DNA of 64,000 nucleotides, taken from the NCBI GenBank assembly GCA_028708075.1, contig JAQVZS010000001.1, forward strand, positions 205,319-269,318, written 5' to 3'. The first letter of the stretch is position 1. Each line of letters opens with the position of its first letter. Position numbers and translations under genes: made by a program. This stretch comes from Massilibacteroides sp. Its GTDB lineage: Bacteria > Bacteroidota > Bacteroidia > Bacteroidales > Tannerellaceae. The notes under the pieces were generated by a model. It was not told where the DNA came from, searched no databases, and was given only the letters and a program-made list of their open reading frames with translations. Positions 38,879-46,662 of this stretch are shown one piece after another.

Positions 38879-40147
38879 ATGCCAAAAAGAAAGACTAAGT
38901 CCATTCCTTTATATCTTCAGATTATTATCGGCATGCTTGTCGGTATTCTTTTAGGATTACTCGCATTACCATTGCAGGCGCAATCTATTATTCAAGATTG
39001 GATAATACCATGGGGACATTTGTTTATTAAATTGTTGCAGTTAATAGCTGTTCCGCTTGTTTTTTTTTCGTTGGTTAAAGGGGTTACCGGACTTCAAGAT
39101 GTTGGTCGTTTTTCCAACCTGGGGGGAAAAACAATACTTATTTATTTAATCACTTCTGTTTTTGCCGTTTTGGTCGGACTTGGAGCTGGCTTAACCGTCA
39201 AACCCGGAGAGTTGATTAACCGTGAGACGGTTGCACATATTCAGAAACAATATAAAACGTTCGCGGATGAAAAAGAAGCGCAGGCAGAGGCTCAGGCAGA
39301 AGACAAAGGGCCGCTTGCTTTTTTGGACGAAGTAGTGCCTTCGAATATTGTCAGTTCCATGTCGGATAATTCCCGCATGTTGCAGGTTATTTTCTTTGCA
39401 CTTTTTCTGGGTGTGGCCACAATAACGGTTCCACGTGAGAAGGTGGATGTTGTGGTTCGTCTTATCGACGGCATGAATGAGATCGTTCTGCGCATGGTCG
39501 ATTATATCATACGGCTTGCACCATGGGGTGTTGCAGCTTTGATGGCTGGTTTGGTAGTGGATTTCGACGGAGATGCTTCCGTGTTCAGTGCTTTGGCTGT
39601 TTATGCCCTGACTGTCGTCGGCTGTCTATTTTTGTTTATTTTGTTTTTTTATCCGTTAATTATTCATTTTTTCTCCAAACTGCCCGCGAAACAGTTTATG
39701 AAATTTATGTATCCCGTGCAGCTTTTCGCATTTACCACAAGTAGCAGCGCGGCGACGCTTCCGTTTACGATGAAGACCATTCAGACAAAGCTGGGTGTTT
39801 CGGAAACGGTCACGTCTTTTGTTTGCCCTATTGGGGCAACGATAAACATGGACGGTACGAGTTGTTATCAGACAATTGCTATTTTGTTTATTGCCCAGTC
39901 TCTGGGCGTGGATCTGAATGTGTTGCAATTGTTAACAATCGTATTGATGACGGTTTTGTCGTCGATTGGTACGCCTTCGATACCTGGTGGCAGTTACGTT
40001 ATTTTAGCTATGGTCTTGACCTCTGTGGGTATTCCGGCCGAAGGCTTAGCGTTAATTATTGGAATTGACCGTCCGCTGGATATGCTCCGTACATCGGTTA
40101 ATGTTACCGGTGACGCCCTTGTGTGTTGTCTCTTAGAAAAAAGATAG
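38879..40147 (+). CDS. dicarboxylate/amino acid:cation symporter (DAACS family)
   Basis: Inner-membrane carrier of the glutamate/C4-dicarboxylate family. Eight or so membrane segments and two re-entrant loops are seen; the signature serine-rich hairpin is AFTTSSSAATLPFTMKTIQ and the substrate/sodium motif is GATINMDGTSCYQ (NMDGT). A helical charged loop (residues about 120-150, rich in A, E, Q) is unusual but common in Bacteroidota members. With ATG 38879 the protein has 422 residues. Substrate could be glutamate, aspartate or a dicarboxylate; not decided. Confidence 0.92.
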   Translation: MPKRKTKSIPLYLQIIIGMLVGILLGLLALPLQAQSIIQDWIIPWGHLFIKLLQLIAVPLVFFSLVKGVTGLQDVGRFSNLGGKTILIYLITSVFAVLVGLGAGLTVKPGELINRETVAHIQKQYKTFADEKEAQAEAQAEDKGPLAFLDEVVPSNIVSSMSDNSRMLQVIFFALFLGVATITVPREKVDVVVRLIDGMNEIVLRMVDYIIRLAPWGVAALMAGLVVDFDGDASVFSALAVYALTVVGCLFLFILFFYPLIIHFFSKLPAKQFMKFMYPVQLFAFTTSSSAATLPFTMKTIQTKLGVSETVTSFVCPIGATINMDGTSCYQTIAILFIAQSLGVDLNVLQLLTIVLMTVLSSIGTPSIPGGSYVILAMVLTSVGIPAEGLALIIGIDRPLDMLRTSVNVTGDALVCCLLEKR

Positions 40148-40153
40148 ATCGCC

Positions 40154-40183
40154 TTGTTAATTGACTCCGTATTGTTACTTTTG
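40154..40183 (+). promoter_or_regulatory. promoter of metA
   Basis: TTG at 40154-40156, spacer exactly 19, TACTTTTG at 40176-40183. No SAM riboswitch fits in the leader of about 24 bases. Confidence 0.65.
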
Positions 40184-40213
40184 TGTGCTGTATATAAAAG
40201 TGAGGGATAGAAA

Positions 40214-41149
40214 ATGCCATTAAATTTACAAAAGAATCTACCGGCCATCGAGCTGTTGAAGAAAGAACACATTTTTGTGATGGACTCTCTGCGTGCTTCG
40301 GCACAGGATATTCGTCCGTTACGGATGATCGTTTTGAACTTAATGCCTTTGAAGATAACGACCGAAACGGATCTGGTGCGTTTATTGAGTAACAGCCCTT
40401 TACAAATCGAGCTGCATTTTATGAAGATCAAGGGACATACGCATAAACATACGCCGGTTGAACATATGCAGGAATTTTATAAAGATTTTGATGACGTTTC
40501 CGCAGATTTTTACGACGGAATGATTGTGACAGGTGCGCCTGTCGAACAAATGCCTTTTGAAGAAGTCAATTATTGGGAAGAAATTACCGGAATATTCGAC
40601 TGGGCGAAAACACATGTTACCTCTACTTTTTATATTTGCTGGGCGGCTCAGGCGGCTTTGTATCATCGTTACAAGGTGCCAAAATATGAGTTGCCGGAAA
40701 AAATGTTCGGCGTTTTCAAGCATACAATTTCCGACAGTTCTCTTCCGATATTCAGAGGGTTCGACGATGAATTTTTTGTGCCGCACAGTCGGCATACGGA
40801 ATTGAGAAGGGAGGATATCCTTCGGGTACCGGAGTTAAAATTGATTTCTGAAAGTACGGAATCGGGCGTGTATATGGTGATGTCGCGTGGCGGACGTGAG
40901 TTTTACATTACCGGCCATTCCGAATATTCGCCTAATACGCTGGACGATGAATACAAGCGTGATGCGGCAAAAGGGTTGGAGATCAAAATCCCTGCGAACT
41001 ACTACCGAAATGATGATCCGAATCAGGGTATTGTGGTCTTATGGCGTGGGCATGCCAATCTTTTGTTTACAAACTGGCTGAATTATTATATTTATCAAGA
41101 AACGCCTTACCGGATAGAAGATATTCCGAATTTAGAGGAGTTAGCTTAA
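40214..41149 (+). CDS. metAA: homoserine O-acetyltransferase (MetA family, acetyl type)
   Basis: Activates homoserine for methionine synthesis. The MetA fold is clear: catalytic Cys142 in YICWAAQAALY, His in VPHSRHTE, and Glu in YITGHSEYSPNTL. Residue 111 (in TGAPVEQMPFEEV) is Glu. From published work on this family, Glu at 111 goes with acetyl-CoA and Gly (as in E. coli) with succinyl-CoA, so acetyl use is predicted although such genes are often labelled succinyltransferase. Length 311. It has its own promoter and is followed 4 bases later by the U32 peptidase gene. Confidence 0.9.
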   Translation: MPLNLQKNLPAIELLKKEHIFVMDSLRASAQDIRPLRMIVLNLMPLKITTETDLVRLLSNSPLQIELHFMKIKGHTHKHTPVEHMQEFYKDFDDVSADFYDGMIVTGAPVEQMPFEEVNYWEEITGIFDWAKTHVTSTFYICWAAQAALYHRYKVPKYELPEKMFGVFKHTISDSSLPIFRGFDDEFFVPHSRHTELRREDILRVPELKLISESTESGVYMVMSRGGREFYITGHSEYSPNTLDDEYKRDAAKGLEIKIPANYYRNDDPNQGIVVLWRGHANLLFTNWLNYYIYQETPYRIEDIPNLEELA

Positions 41150-41153
41150 CCCT

Positions 41154-43013
41154 ATGCAAAAGCTCCGCCCTATAGAATTATTGTCGCCGGCAAAAGATCT
41201 GACTTGTGGATTGGAAGCGATCAAACACGGAGCTGATGCCGTCTATATCGGTGCGCCGAAATTCGGAGCCCGCGTTATGGCGGGAAATTCGATTGAAGAT
41301 ATCGCTGTACTTTGTGATTTTGCGCATCGTTTTGATGCCCGTGTTTACGTGGCATTGAATACTCTACTCTATGAATATGAACTGGAAGAGGCGCGTATAT
41401 TGTCGTGGAATCTCTATCGCGCTGGAGCGGACGCACTAATCGTTCAAGATATGGGATTGTTGGAACTCGATTTGCCTCCGATTCCTTTACATGCGAGTAC
41501 GCAGACCGACAATCGTTCTATTGAAAAAGTGAGGTTTCTGGAATCTGCAGGTTTTACGCAAGTTGTTCTTGCTCGCGAATTGTCTTTGGACGAAATTCGG
41601 CATATTGCTTCGGCGGTGGACGTACGTTTAGAGGTCTTTGTGCATGGGGCGCTTTGTGTCAGTTACAGCGGACAATGCTATCTAAGTCACATTTTGAGCG
41701 GACGGAGTGCGAATAGGGGTGAGTGCGCGCAATACTGTCGTTTGCCTTATTCTATGGTCGATATGGAAGGACGGGAAATTATGAAAGACAAGTATTTGCT
41801 TTCGCTGAAAGACCTGAACCGTGCGGATCAACTCGAAGTGTTGCTCGATGCGGGAGTTTCTTCCTTTAAGATTGAAGGACGGTTGAAAGAAGTTTCTTAT
41901 GTAAAAAACATTACGGCGTATTATCGGAAGCGATTAGACGAAATATTGGCAAGAAGGTCGGAATTTGTACGTTCATCTGCCGGCGAGAGTGTTTATACCT
42001 TTGAACCGGTGGCGGAAAAAAGTTTTAATCGCGGGTTTACATCTTATTTTCTGAATGGTCGTTCGTCTGATATTACGTCGTTCGAAACGCCGAAATCGAA
42101 AGGAGAACCTGTCGGTACTGTGAAGGAGTTAAAAGGTAATTCATTTACAGTTGCGGGTGTGAAAAAATTGAATAATGGTGACGGATTGACTTTTAACAAT
42201 GAACGTGGAGAATTGGAAGGATTTCGGGTGAACCGGGTAGAAGAAAATCGGATTTTTCCTTTGGAAATGCCCTCTCTGAAGCCGAAAATGCTACTGTTCC
42301 GTAACTATGATCATACGTTTGAACAGGGAATGAATAAACCTACAGCCGATCGGAAATTGAAAGTCCGCATACTTTTTACCGAAAACGTGTTTGGCTTTAC
42401 CTTGAGTATGACCGATGAAACAGGTGCCGGAGCAACGGTGACGGAACCTTTTCAGAAAACGTTGGCGAAAAAGAAACAGGATGAAAATATCCGCGTGCAA
42501 TTATCCCGTTTAGGAAGCACCCTGTTTGAGGCGACAGCTATTGAGATTAGTTTAAAGAACGACTGGTTTGTCCCGTCTTCGCTGCTTGCCGGTATGAGAC
42601 GGAAAGTTGTCGAAAAACTTCTGATCAACCGGACGATCCGTTATGAACGGGAGATTTCGTGGCGAAATCGACCTTTGGAAGCAAGGCCGTTTCCTGAACG
42701 GCAACTTACCTATTTGGGTAACGTATTGAACCCGAAGGCTACTTCTTTTTATCGTGTTTGTGGGGTACAAACTATTGAGCCTGCCTTAGAAGCTGTTCCG
42801 CGAAAAGATGTACCTTTGATGTTTACGAAACATTGTCTGCGGTATAGTATGGGTTGGTGTCCTGTCTGGCAAAAAGTGAAGTCTCCCTATAAAGAACCGT
42901 ATTTTCTTCGGTATAAAGGTCTCCGATTGCGTTTGCAATTTGACTGTAAGGCTTGTCAAATGCTCGTTTTCGTGGATGAACAGGAAGTAACTTTAAATAA
43001 AAATAAACCATGA
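41154..43013 (+). CDS. U32 family peptidase-like protein
   Basis: The U32 signature is present as EVFVHGALCVSYSGQCYLS (residues about 161-180), preceded by a TIM-barrel-like N-terminal half starting ELLSPAKDLTCGLEAIKHGADAVYIG and followed by FKIEGRLKEVSYV. The C-terminal 300 residues form additional domains ending with a cysteine-rich stretch. In E. coli, relatives (TrhP, RlhA) work in hydroxylation of tRNA or rRNA rather than proteolysis, so an RNA modification role is as likely. Length 619 fits the long form. Its stop overlaps the start of the next gene by 4 bases. Confidence 0.88.
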   Translation: MQKLRPIELLSPAKDLTCGLEAIKHGADAVYIGAPKFGARVMAGNSIEDIAVLCDFAHRFDARVYVALNTLLYEYELEEARILSWNLYRAGADALIVQDMGLLELDLPPIPLHASTQTDNRSIEKVRFLESAGFTQVVLARELSLDEIRHIASAVDVRLEVFVHGALCVSYSGQCYLSHILSGRSANRGECAQYCRLPYSMVDMEGREIMKDKYLLSLKDLNRADQLEVLLDAGVSSFKIEGRLKEVSYVKNITAYYRKRLDEILARRSEFVRSSAGESVYTFEPVAEKSFNRGFTSYFLNGRSSDITSFETPKSKGEPVGTVKELKGNSFTVAGVKKLNNGDGLTFNNERGELEGFRVNRVEENRIFPLEMPSLKPKMLLFRNYDHTFEQGMNKPTADRKLKVRILFTENVFGFTLSMTDETGAGATVTEPFQKTLAKKKQDENIRVQLSRLGSTLFEATAIEISLKNDWFVPSSLLAGMRRKVVEKLLINRTIRYEREISWRNRPLEARPFPERQLTYLGNVLNPKATSFYRVCGVQTIEPALEAVPRKDVPLMFTKHCLRYSMGWCPVWQKVKSPYKEPYFLRYKGLRLRLQFDCKACQMLVFVDEQEVTLNKNKP

Positions 43014-43816
43014 AATCACTACATAATATAATTCTTGTTGTTTTGGTTTTACTTACCGCGTGTGGTGAAAAGAAACTCGATCCGTCCAAGCCGGTTTATG
43101 TGAATATAAAAACATCGATGGGAACGGTAACAGTTCTTTTGTATGACGATACACCCTTGCACCGTGATAATTTCATTCAATTATGTCAGTCCGGCGCTTA
43201 TGAAGGTGTACTGTTTCACCGGATTATAAAGGATTTTGTGGTTCAAGGGGGAGACCCGGACAGTAAAGCGCACCACCCGGGCGCTTTTTATGGCGATGGT
43301 GATGGCGGGTATACCGTTCCGGCCGAAATTCTTCCAAAATATTTTAACAAAAGAGGTGCGTTAATTGACGCAAAAGAAGGAGATGATGTGAATCCTGAAC
43401 GGGCTTCTGCCGGGACACAATTCTGTTTCGTACAAGGGAAAAAACATACTGACGAAGAATTGAATCAACGTGAAGAACGGATAAACGATATCCGGAGAAA
43501 CTGGTTTTATTATAGGTTCAAAGCCCGTTTATTAAAGCAAAATCCGGAAATAACTCCAGACTCTTTGGAAATGGAAGCGAATATCATGGTGGCAGATACA
43601 TTGGATGTGCTGGGCGTTTACCAAATACCACAAAATCGGCGTGAATATTATAAAACGGTAGGAGGTGTGCCTCATTTGGATGGTTCGGTAACGATTTTCG
43701 GAGAAGTTGTTGATGGTCTCGATATTGTCGAGAAAATGTCTTTGGTGGAAACCGATCCGAACGACCGTCCGTTGACCGACGTCATGGTAATTTCTACGAG
43801 GGCTTTTCAGAAATAA
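43010..43816 (+). CDS. cyclophilin-type peptidyl-prolyl isomerase, lipoprotein
   Basis: A lipoprotein signal with lipobox LLTACGEKK indicates membrane anchoring outside the cytoplasm. The cyclophilin core begins VYVNIKTSMGTVTVLLYDDTPLHRDNF and includes LFHRIIKDFVVQGGDP and AGTQFCFVQGKKHT, but a helical insert of about 65 residues (NQREERINDIRRNWFYYRFKARLL...) splits the fold before the last strands GSVTIFGEVVDGLDIVEKM. Such inserted forms occur in Bacteroidota. It likely assists folding of exported proteins. Translation is coupled to the preceding gene (ATGA overlap). Confidence 0.92.
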   Translation: MKSLHNIILVVLVLLTACGEKKLDPSKPVYVNIKTSMGTVTVLLYDDTPLHRDNFIQLCQSGAYEGVLFHRIIKDFVVQGGDPDSKAHHPGAFYGDGDGGYTVPAEILPKYFNKRGALIDAKEGDDVNPERASAGTQFCFVQGKKHTDEELNQREERINDIRRNWFYYRFKARLLKQNPEITPDSLEMEANIMVADTLDVLGVYQIPQNRREYYKTVGGVPHLDGSVTIFGEVVDGLDIVEKMSLVETDPNDRPLTDVMVISTRAFQK

Positions 43817-43837
43817 GCATTCCGTGCCGCAAGATTT

Positions 43838-43867
43838 TTGAAAACTGCCCGATTTCGTTTATTTTTG
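43838..43867 (+). promoter_or_regulatory. promoter of holB and following genes
   Basis: TTG at 43838-43840, spacer 19, TATTTTTG at 43860-43867; ATG 20 bases further. A full consensus match. Confidence 0.65.
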
Positions 43868-43886
43868 ATCAGAAGAATCGAATAAC

Positions 43887-45011
43887 ATGTACTTTAAAGA
43901 TATAATAGGTCAGGAAGAGATAAAAGAACGGTTGATTGAATCCGCTCGGAATGAGGTTGTACCTCACGCGCAATTGTTTTGTGAGACGGGTGGAGGAGGG
44001 GCTTTTCCGCTTGCCTTAGCTTATGCCCGTTATCTGAATTGTACGAACCGCGGAGAAACAGACGCTTGTGGACATTGTCCTTCTTGTTTGAAATTCAATC
44101 TTTTTGCACATCCGGATTTACATTTTGTTTTTCCGATTGTCGCTAAGAAAGAGAAAAAAAAGGAAGTATGTGACGATTATTTGGCGGAATGGCGTTCTTT
44201 TTTGAACGACCGTGTTTATTTTAATCTGGATAATTGGCTGGAGTATCTTGACGCAGGGAATTCCCAACCTTTGATCTATTCTAAAGAAAGTGATGAGATT
44301 GCGCGGAAATTAAGTTTTCGTATATATGAAGCGGATTATCGCATCTTATTGATTTGGCTTCCAGAAAAATTTCATTCTACTTGTGCCAATAAGTTATTGA
44401 AGATTATAGAAGAACCTCCTCAGCACACGGTTATTCTTTTAATTTCGGAACAGCCGGATTTGATTTTGGGAACGATCCAGTCCCGTTCGCAACGGATAAA
44501 CGTACGCCCGATAGCGGAAGAGGTTATGCAGGCCGCTATGATTGAACGATATGGCTTATCGCCGGATGACGCGCTTCATGTGGCGCATCTGTCGGGCGGG
44601 AATTATCTGAAAGCCATGGAAGCAATAAGTCTGGGTGAAGAAAAAGAATATTTTCTGAAACTGTTTAAGAGTATGATGCGGAATTCTTGGGCACGGAATG
44701 TGAAAGGAATGAAAGCGACCGCTGATGAGTTAGCCTCTTTGGGGCGTGAACGGCAGAAAAATTTCTTAGCCTATTGTCAACATTTGATTCGTGAGAACTT
44801 TGTGTATCGTTTTCAGGCTCCGGAACTGAATTATATGAATGCCGGCGAAGTTGGTTTTTCCGTTAAGTTTTCGCCTTTTGTCAACGAGCGAAATATAGTC
44901 GAATTAATGGAGGAATTGGCGAAAGCGGAGTTACATATTACCCAAAACGTAAATGCTAAGATGGTGTTTTTTGACCTGTCTTTGCAATTGACAGTATTGA
45001 TAAAGAAATAA
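43887..45011 (+). CDS. holB: DNA polymerase III delta-prime subunit-like protein
   Basis: Clamp-loader subunit. The N-terminal AAA-like domain begins MYFKDIIGQEEIKERLI, has a degenerate Walker A (CETGGGGAFPLALAYARYL, no GKT) as delta-prime proteins do, a zinc site CTNRGETDACGHCPSC, and the sensor-type IQSRSQRINVRPI (SRC-like region with SRS). Length 374. The C-terminal collar domain is weakly conserved. DnaX would be the ATP-binding partner but is not in this window. Confidence 0.87.
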   Translation: MYFKDIIGQEEIKERLIESARNEVVPHAQLFCETGGGGAFPLALAYARYLNCTNRGETDACGHCPSCLKFNLFAHPDLHFVFPIVAKKEKKKEVCDDYLAEWRSFLNDRVYFNLDNWLEYLDAGNSQPLIYSKESDEIARKLSFRIYEADYRILLIWLPEKFHSTCANKLLKIIEEPPQHTVILLISEQPDLILGTIQSRSQRINVRPIAEEVMQAAMIERYGLSPDDALHVAHLSGGNYLKAMEAISLGEEKEYFLKLFKSMMRNSWARNVKGMKATADELASLGRERQKNFLAYCQHLIRENFVYRFQAPELNYMNAGEVGFSVKFSPFVNERNIVELMEELAKAELHITQNVNAKMVFFDLSLQLTVLIKK

Positions 45012-45061
45012 TAGGATTTTAATAATGTCCTGTTTTTATGAGTAATAATGAATAAAATCGT

Positions 45062-45460
45062 ATGAAAAGAAGACAGTTTTTGACAAATGCGGGAACTGCT
45101 GCATTTACAGCAGTTGCGTCTACCGGTTTGATGAGTGCGGCGCTTCCGGCCGGATTGAAAAAAGGAGAGATGTTACATACCGTTATTTTCGATCTGAAAC
45201 ATCCGGTCGATTCATCTGAAGCAAATAAGTTTTTGAATGATGGCTATGCTATTCTAACCCGGATCCCCGGTGTGCATGACTTTCAGGTTTTCCGTCAGGT
45301 TAGTCCGAAAAATAATTTTCAGTATGGGTTTTATATGCGTTTCCTGAATAAAGAAGAATTTGAGGTCTATACCAACCATCCGGATCATAATAAATTTGTG
45401 GTGGAGAGATGGGATAAGGAAGTCGTTTGTTTTCAGGAATCCGATTTTGTAGCATTTTGA
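45062..45460 (+). CDS. small exported protein with stress-responsive (Dabb) domain
   Basis: A 132-residue protein. The N-terminus MKRRQFLTNAGTAAF with a following hydrophobic stretch looks like a Tat signal (RRxFL). The rest is a dimeric alpha/beta-barrel (Dabb) domain: MLHTVIFDLKHPVDSSEANKFLNDG, then VHDFQVFRQVSPKNNFQYGFYMRF and NHPDHNKFVVERW. The domain's natural ligand or reaction is unknown. It lies 50 bases after holB and 25 before a GldB-like gene. Confidence 0.82.
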   Translation: MKRRQFLTNAGTAAFTAVASTGLMSAALPAGLKKGEMLHTVIFDLKHPVDSSEANKFLNDGYAILTRIPGVHDFQVFRQVSPKNNFQYGFYMRFLNKEEFEVYTNHPDHNKFVVERWDKEVVCFQESDFVAF

Positions 45461-45485
45461 AATAGAAACTTAAACACGAATTCCA

Positions 45486-46478
45486 ATGAGGTCCTTGTTT
45501 TGCTCTTTTTTCTTTCTTGTATTGTCTTTGACCGCTTGTACCGGACAGAATACGAGTGTTGTGGCAGTGAAATCAGAAACACCTGTTTCGATCACTCGTT
45601 TTGATCAGTCAATATATCAACTGGTAGAAAAAGATGATTCGCTGCTATTTCGTGAGATTTTAAAAAACAATGCGGAAATGTTCGATATTTTTGGGAAAGG
45701 CGTGCTGAATATGCAATCGGTCGACGTTCCCGGTTTTCAGGAACGTTTAGTTAATTTTTTTTCCGAACCAACTTTGTGGTCGTTGTATAAAGCTGCTTTA
45801 GAAAAATACGCGGACGTAAGCGCTATTGAACAGGACTTGGGAGGCGCTTTTGCATTTGTAAATACGTATTTCCCTGCAATCCGGATACCTGTGGTCTATA
45901 TGCATGTTTCTGGTTTGAACCAAAATATCTTAGTCGGCGAACATGTGCTATCCGTGTCGATCGATAAATATATGGGCAAAGACTATCCGTTGTATGACGA
46001 TTTCTTTTATGAATACGAACGGAGACGCATGACTGAAAAACAGATTGTGCCCGATTGTCTGGCAGGGTTATTACTTTCGGAATATACTTTTGAGGGAAAT
46101 GAGAATGTGTTGCTTGACCGGATGATTTATGAAGGGAAAATAAAATATTTGCTTAAAAAAGCGTTGCCAGGAATTTCTATCGGCGAACTTATCGGGTATG
46201 AAATCCAAGACTTGGAATGGTGTGAAGCAAATGAAAAAATGCTTTGGCGTACGATTGTTGGAAATAAACATTTGTATACGCCGGATCATATGACAACAAC
46301 ACGTTATTTCCAGCCAATGCCGAGTACGTTTCTCTCCGATGGTGCTCCGGGAAATATCGGAATCTGGTTGGGGTGGCGAATTGTGACGCAATACATGAAC
46401 GAGACAAACGCGAGTCCCAGCGAGTTAATGCGGGTGAATGCGCAGGATATCTTAACCCAGTCGAAATATAAACCCTAA
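45486..46478 (+). CDS. GldB-like lipoprotein
   Basis: Signal peptide with lipobox LSLTACTGQ, then a 305-residue soluble domain beginning ITRFDQSIYQLVEKDD. The fold resembles GldB, named for gliding motility in Flavobacterium; it contains the segments IRIPVVYMHVSGLNQNILVGEHVLSVSIDKYMG and PGNIGIWLGWRIVTQYM, reminiscent of predicted Zn-protease-like DUF2268 relatives. Gut and oral Bacteroidales do not glide, so the role here is probably envelope-related and unknown. It ends the holB unit, 124 bases before a bidirectional terminator. Confidence 0.78.
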   Translation: MRSLFCSFFFLVLSLTACTGQNTSVVAVKSETPVSITRFDQSIYQLVEKDDSLLFREILKNNAEMFDIFGKGVLNMQSVDVPGFQERLVNFFSEPTLWSLYKAALEKYADVSAIEQDLGGAFAFVNTYFPAIRIPVVYMHVSGLNQNILVGEHVLSVSIDKYMGKDYPLYDDFFYEYERRRMTEKQIVPDCLAGLLLSEYTFEGNENVLLDRMIYEGKIKYLLKKALPGISIGELIGYEIQDLEWCEANEKMLWRTIVGNKHLYTPDHMTTTRYFQPMPSTFLSDGAPGNIGIWLGWRIVTQYMNETNASPSELMRVNAQDILTQSKYKP

Positions 46479-46601
46479 CATAAAAAACGTCCTATTCTCA
46501 CGAATAAGACGAATCTAATTACTAACTAAAATCTAATACCATGAAAAACACTATATAGTAATAACAAAATTTCGGGGAAAAAGTTTTTGAAAACAGGAAG
46601 A

Positions 46602-46646
46602 AAAACAAAACGGCAGATAGATTTTACTTATCTGCCGTTTTGTTTT
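46602..46646. terminator. bidirectional terminator between GldB-like gene and dipeptidyl peptidase gene
   Basis: An 18-bp perfect stem (AAAACAAAACGGCAGATA / TATCTGCCGTTTTGTTTT) with a 9-base loop between converging genes. Confidence 0.9.
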
Positions 46647-46662
46647 ATGAGATTGTAGGAAT

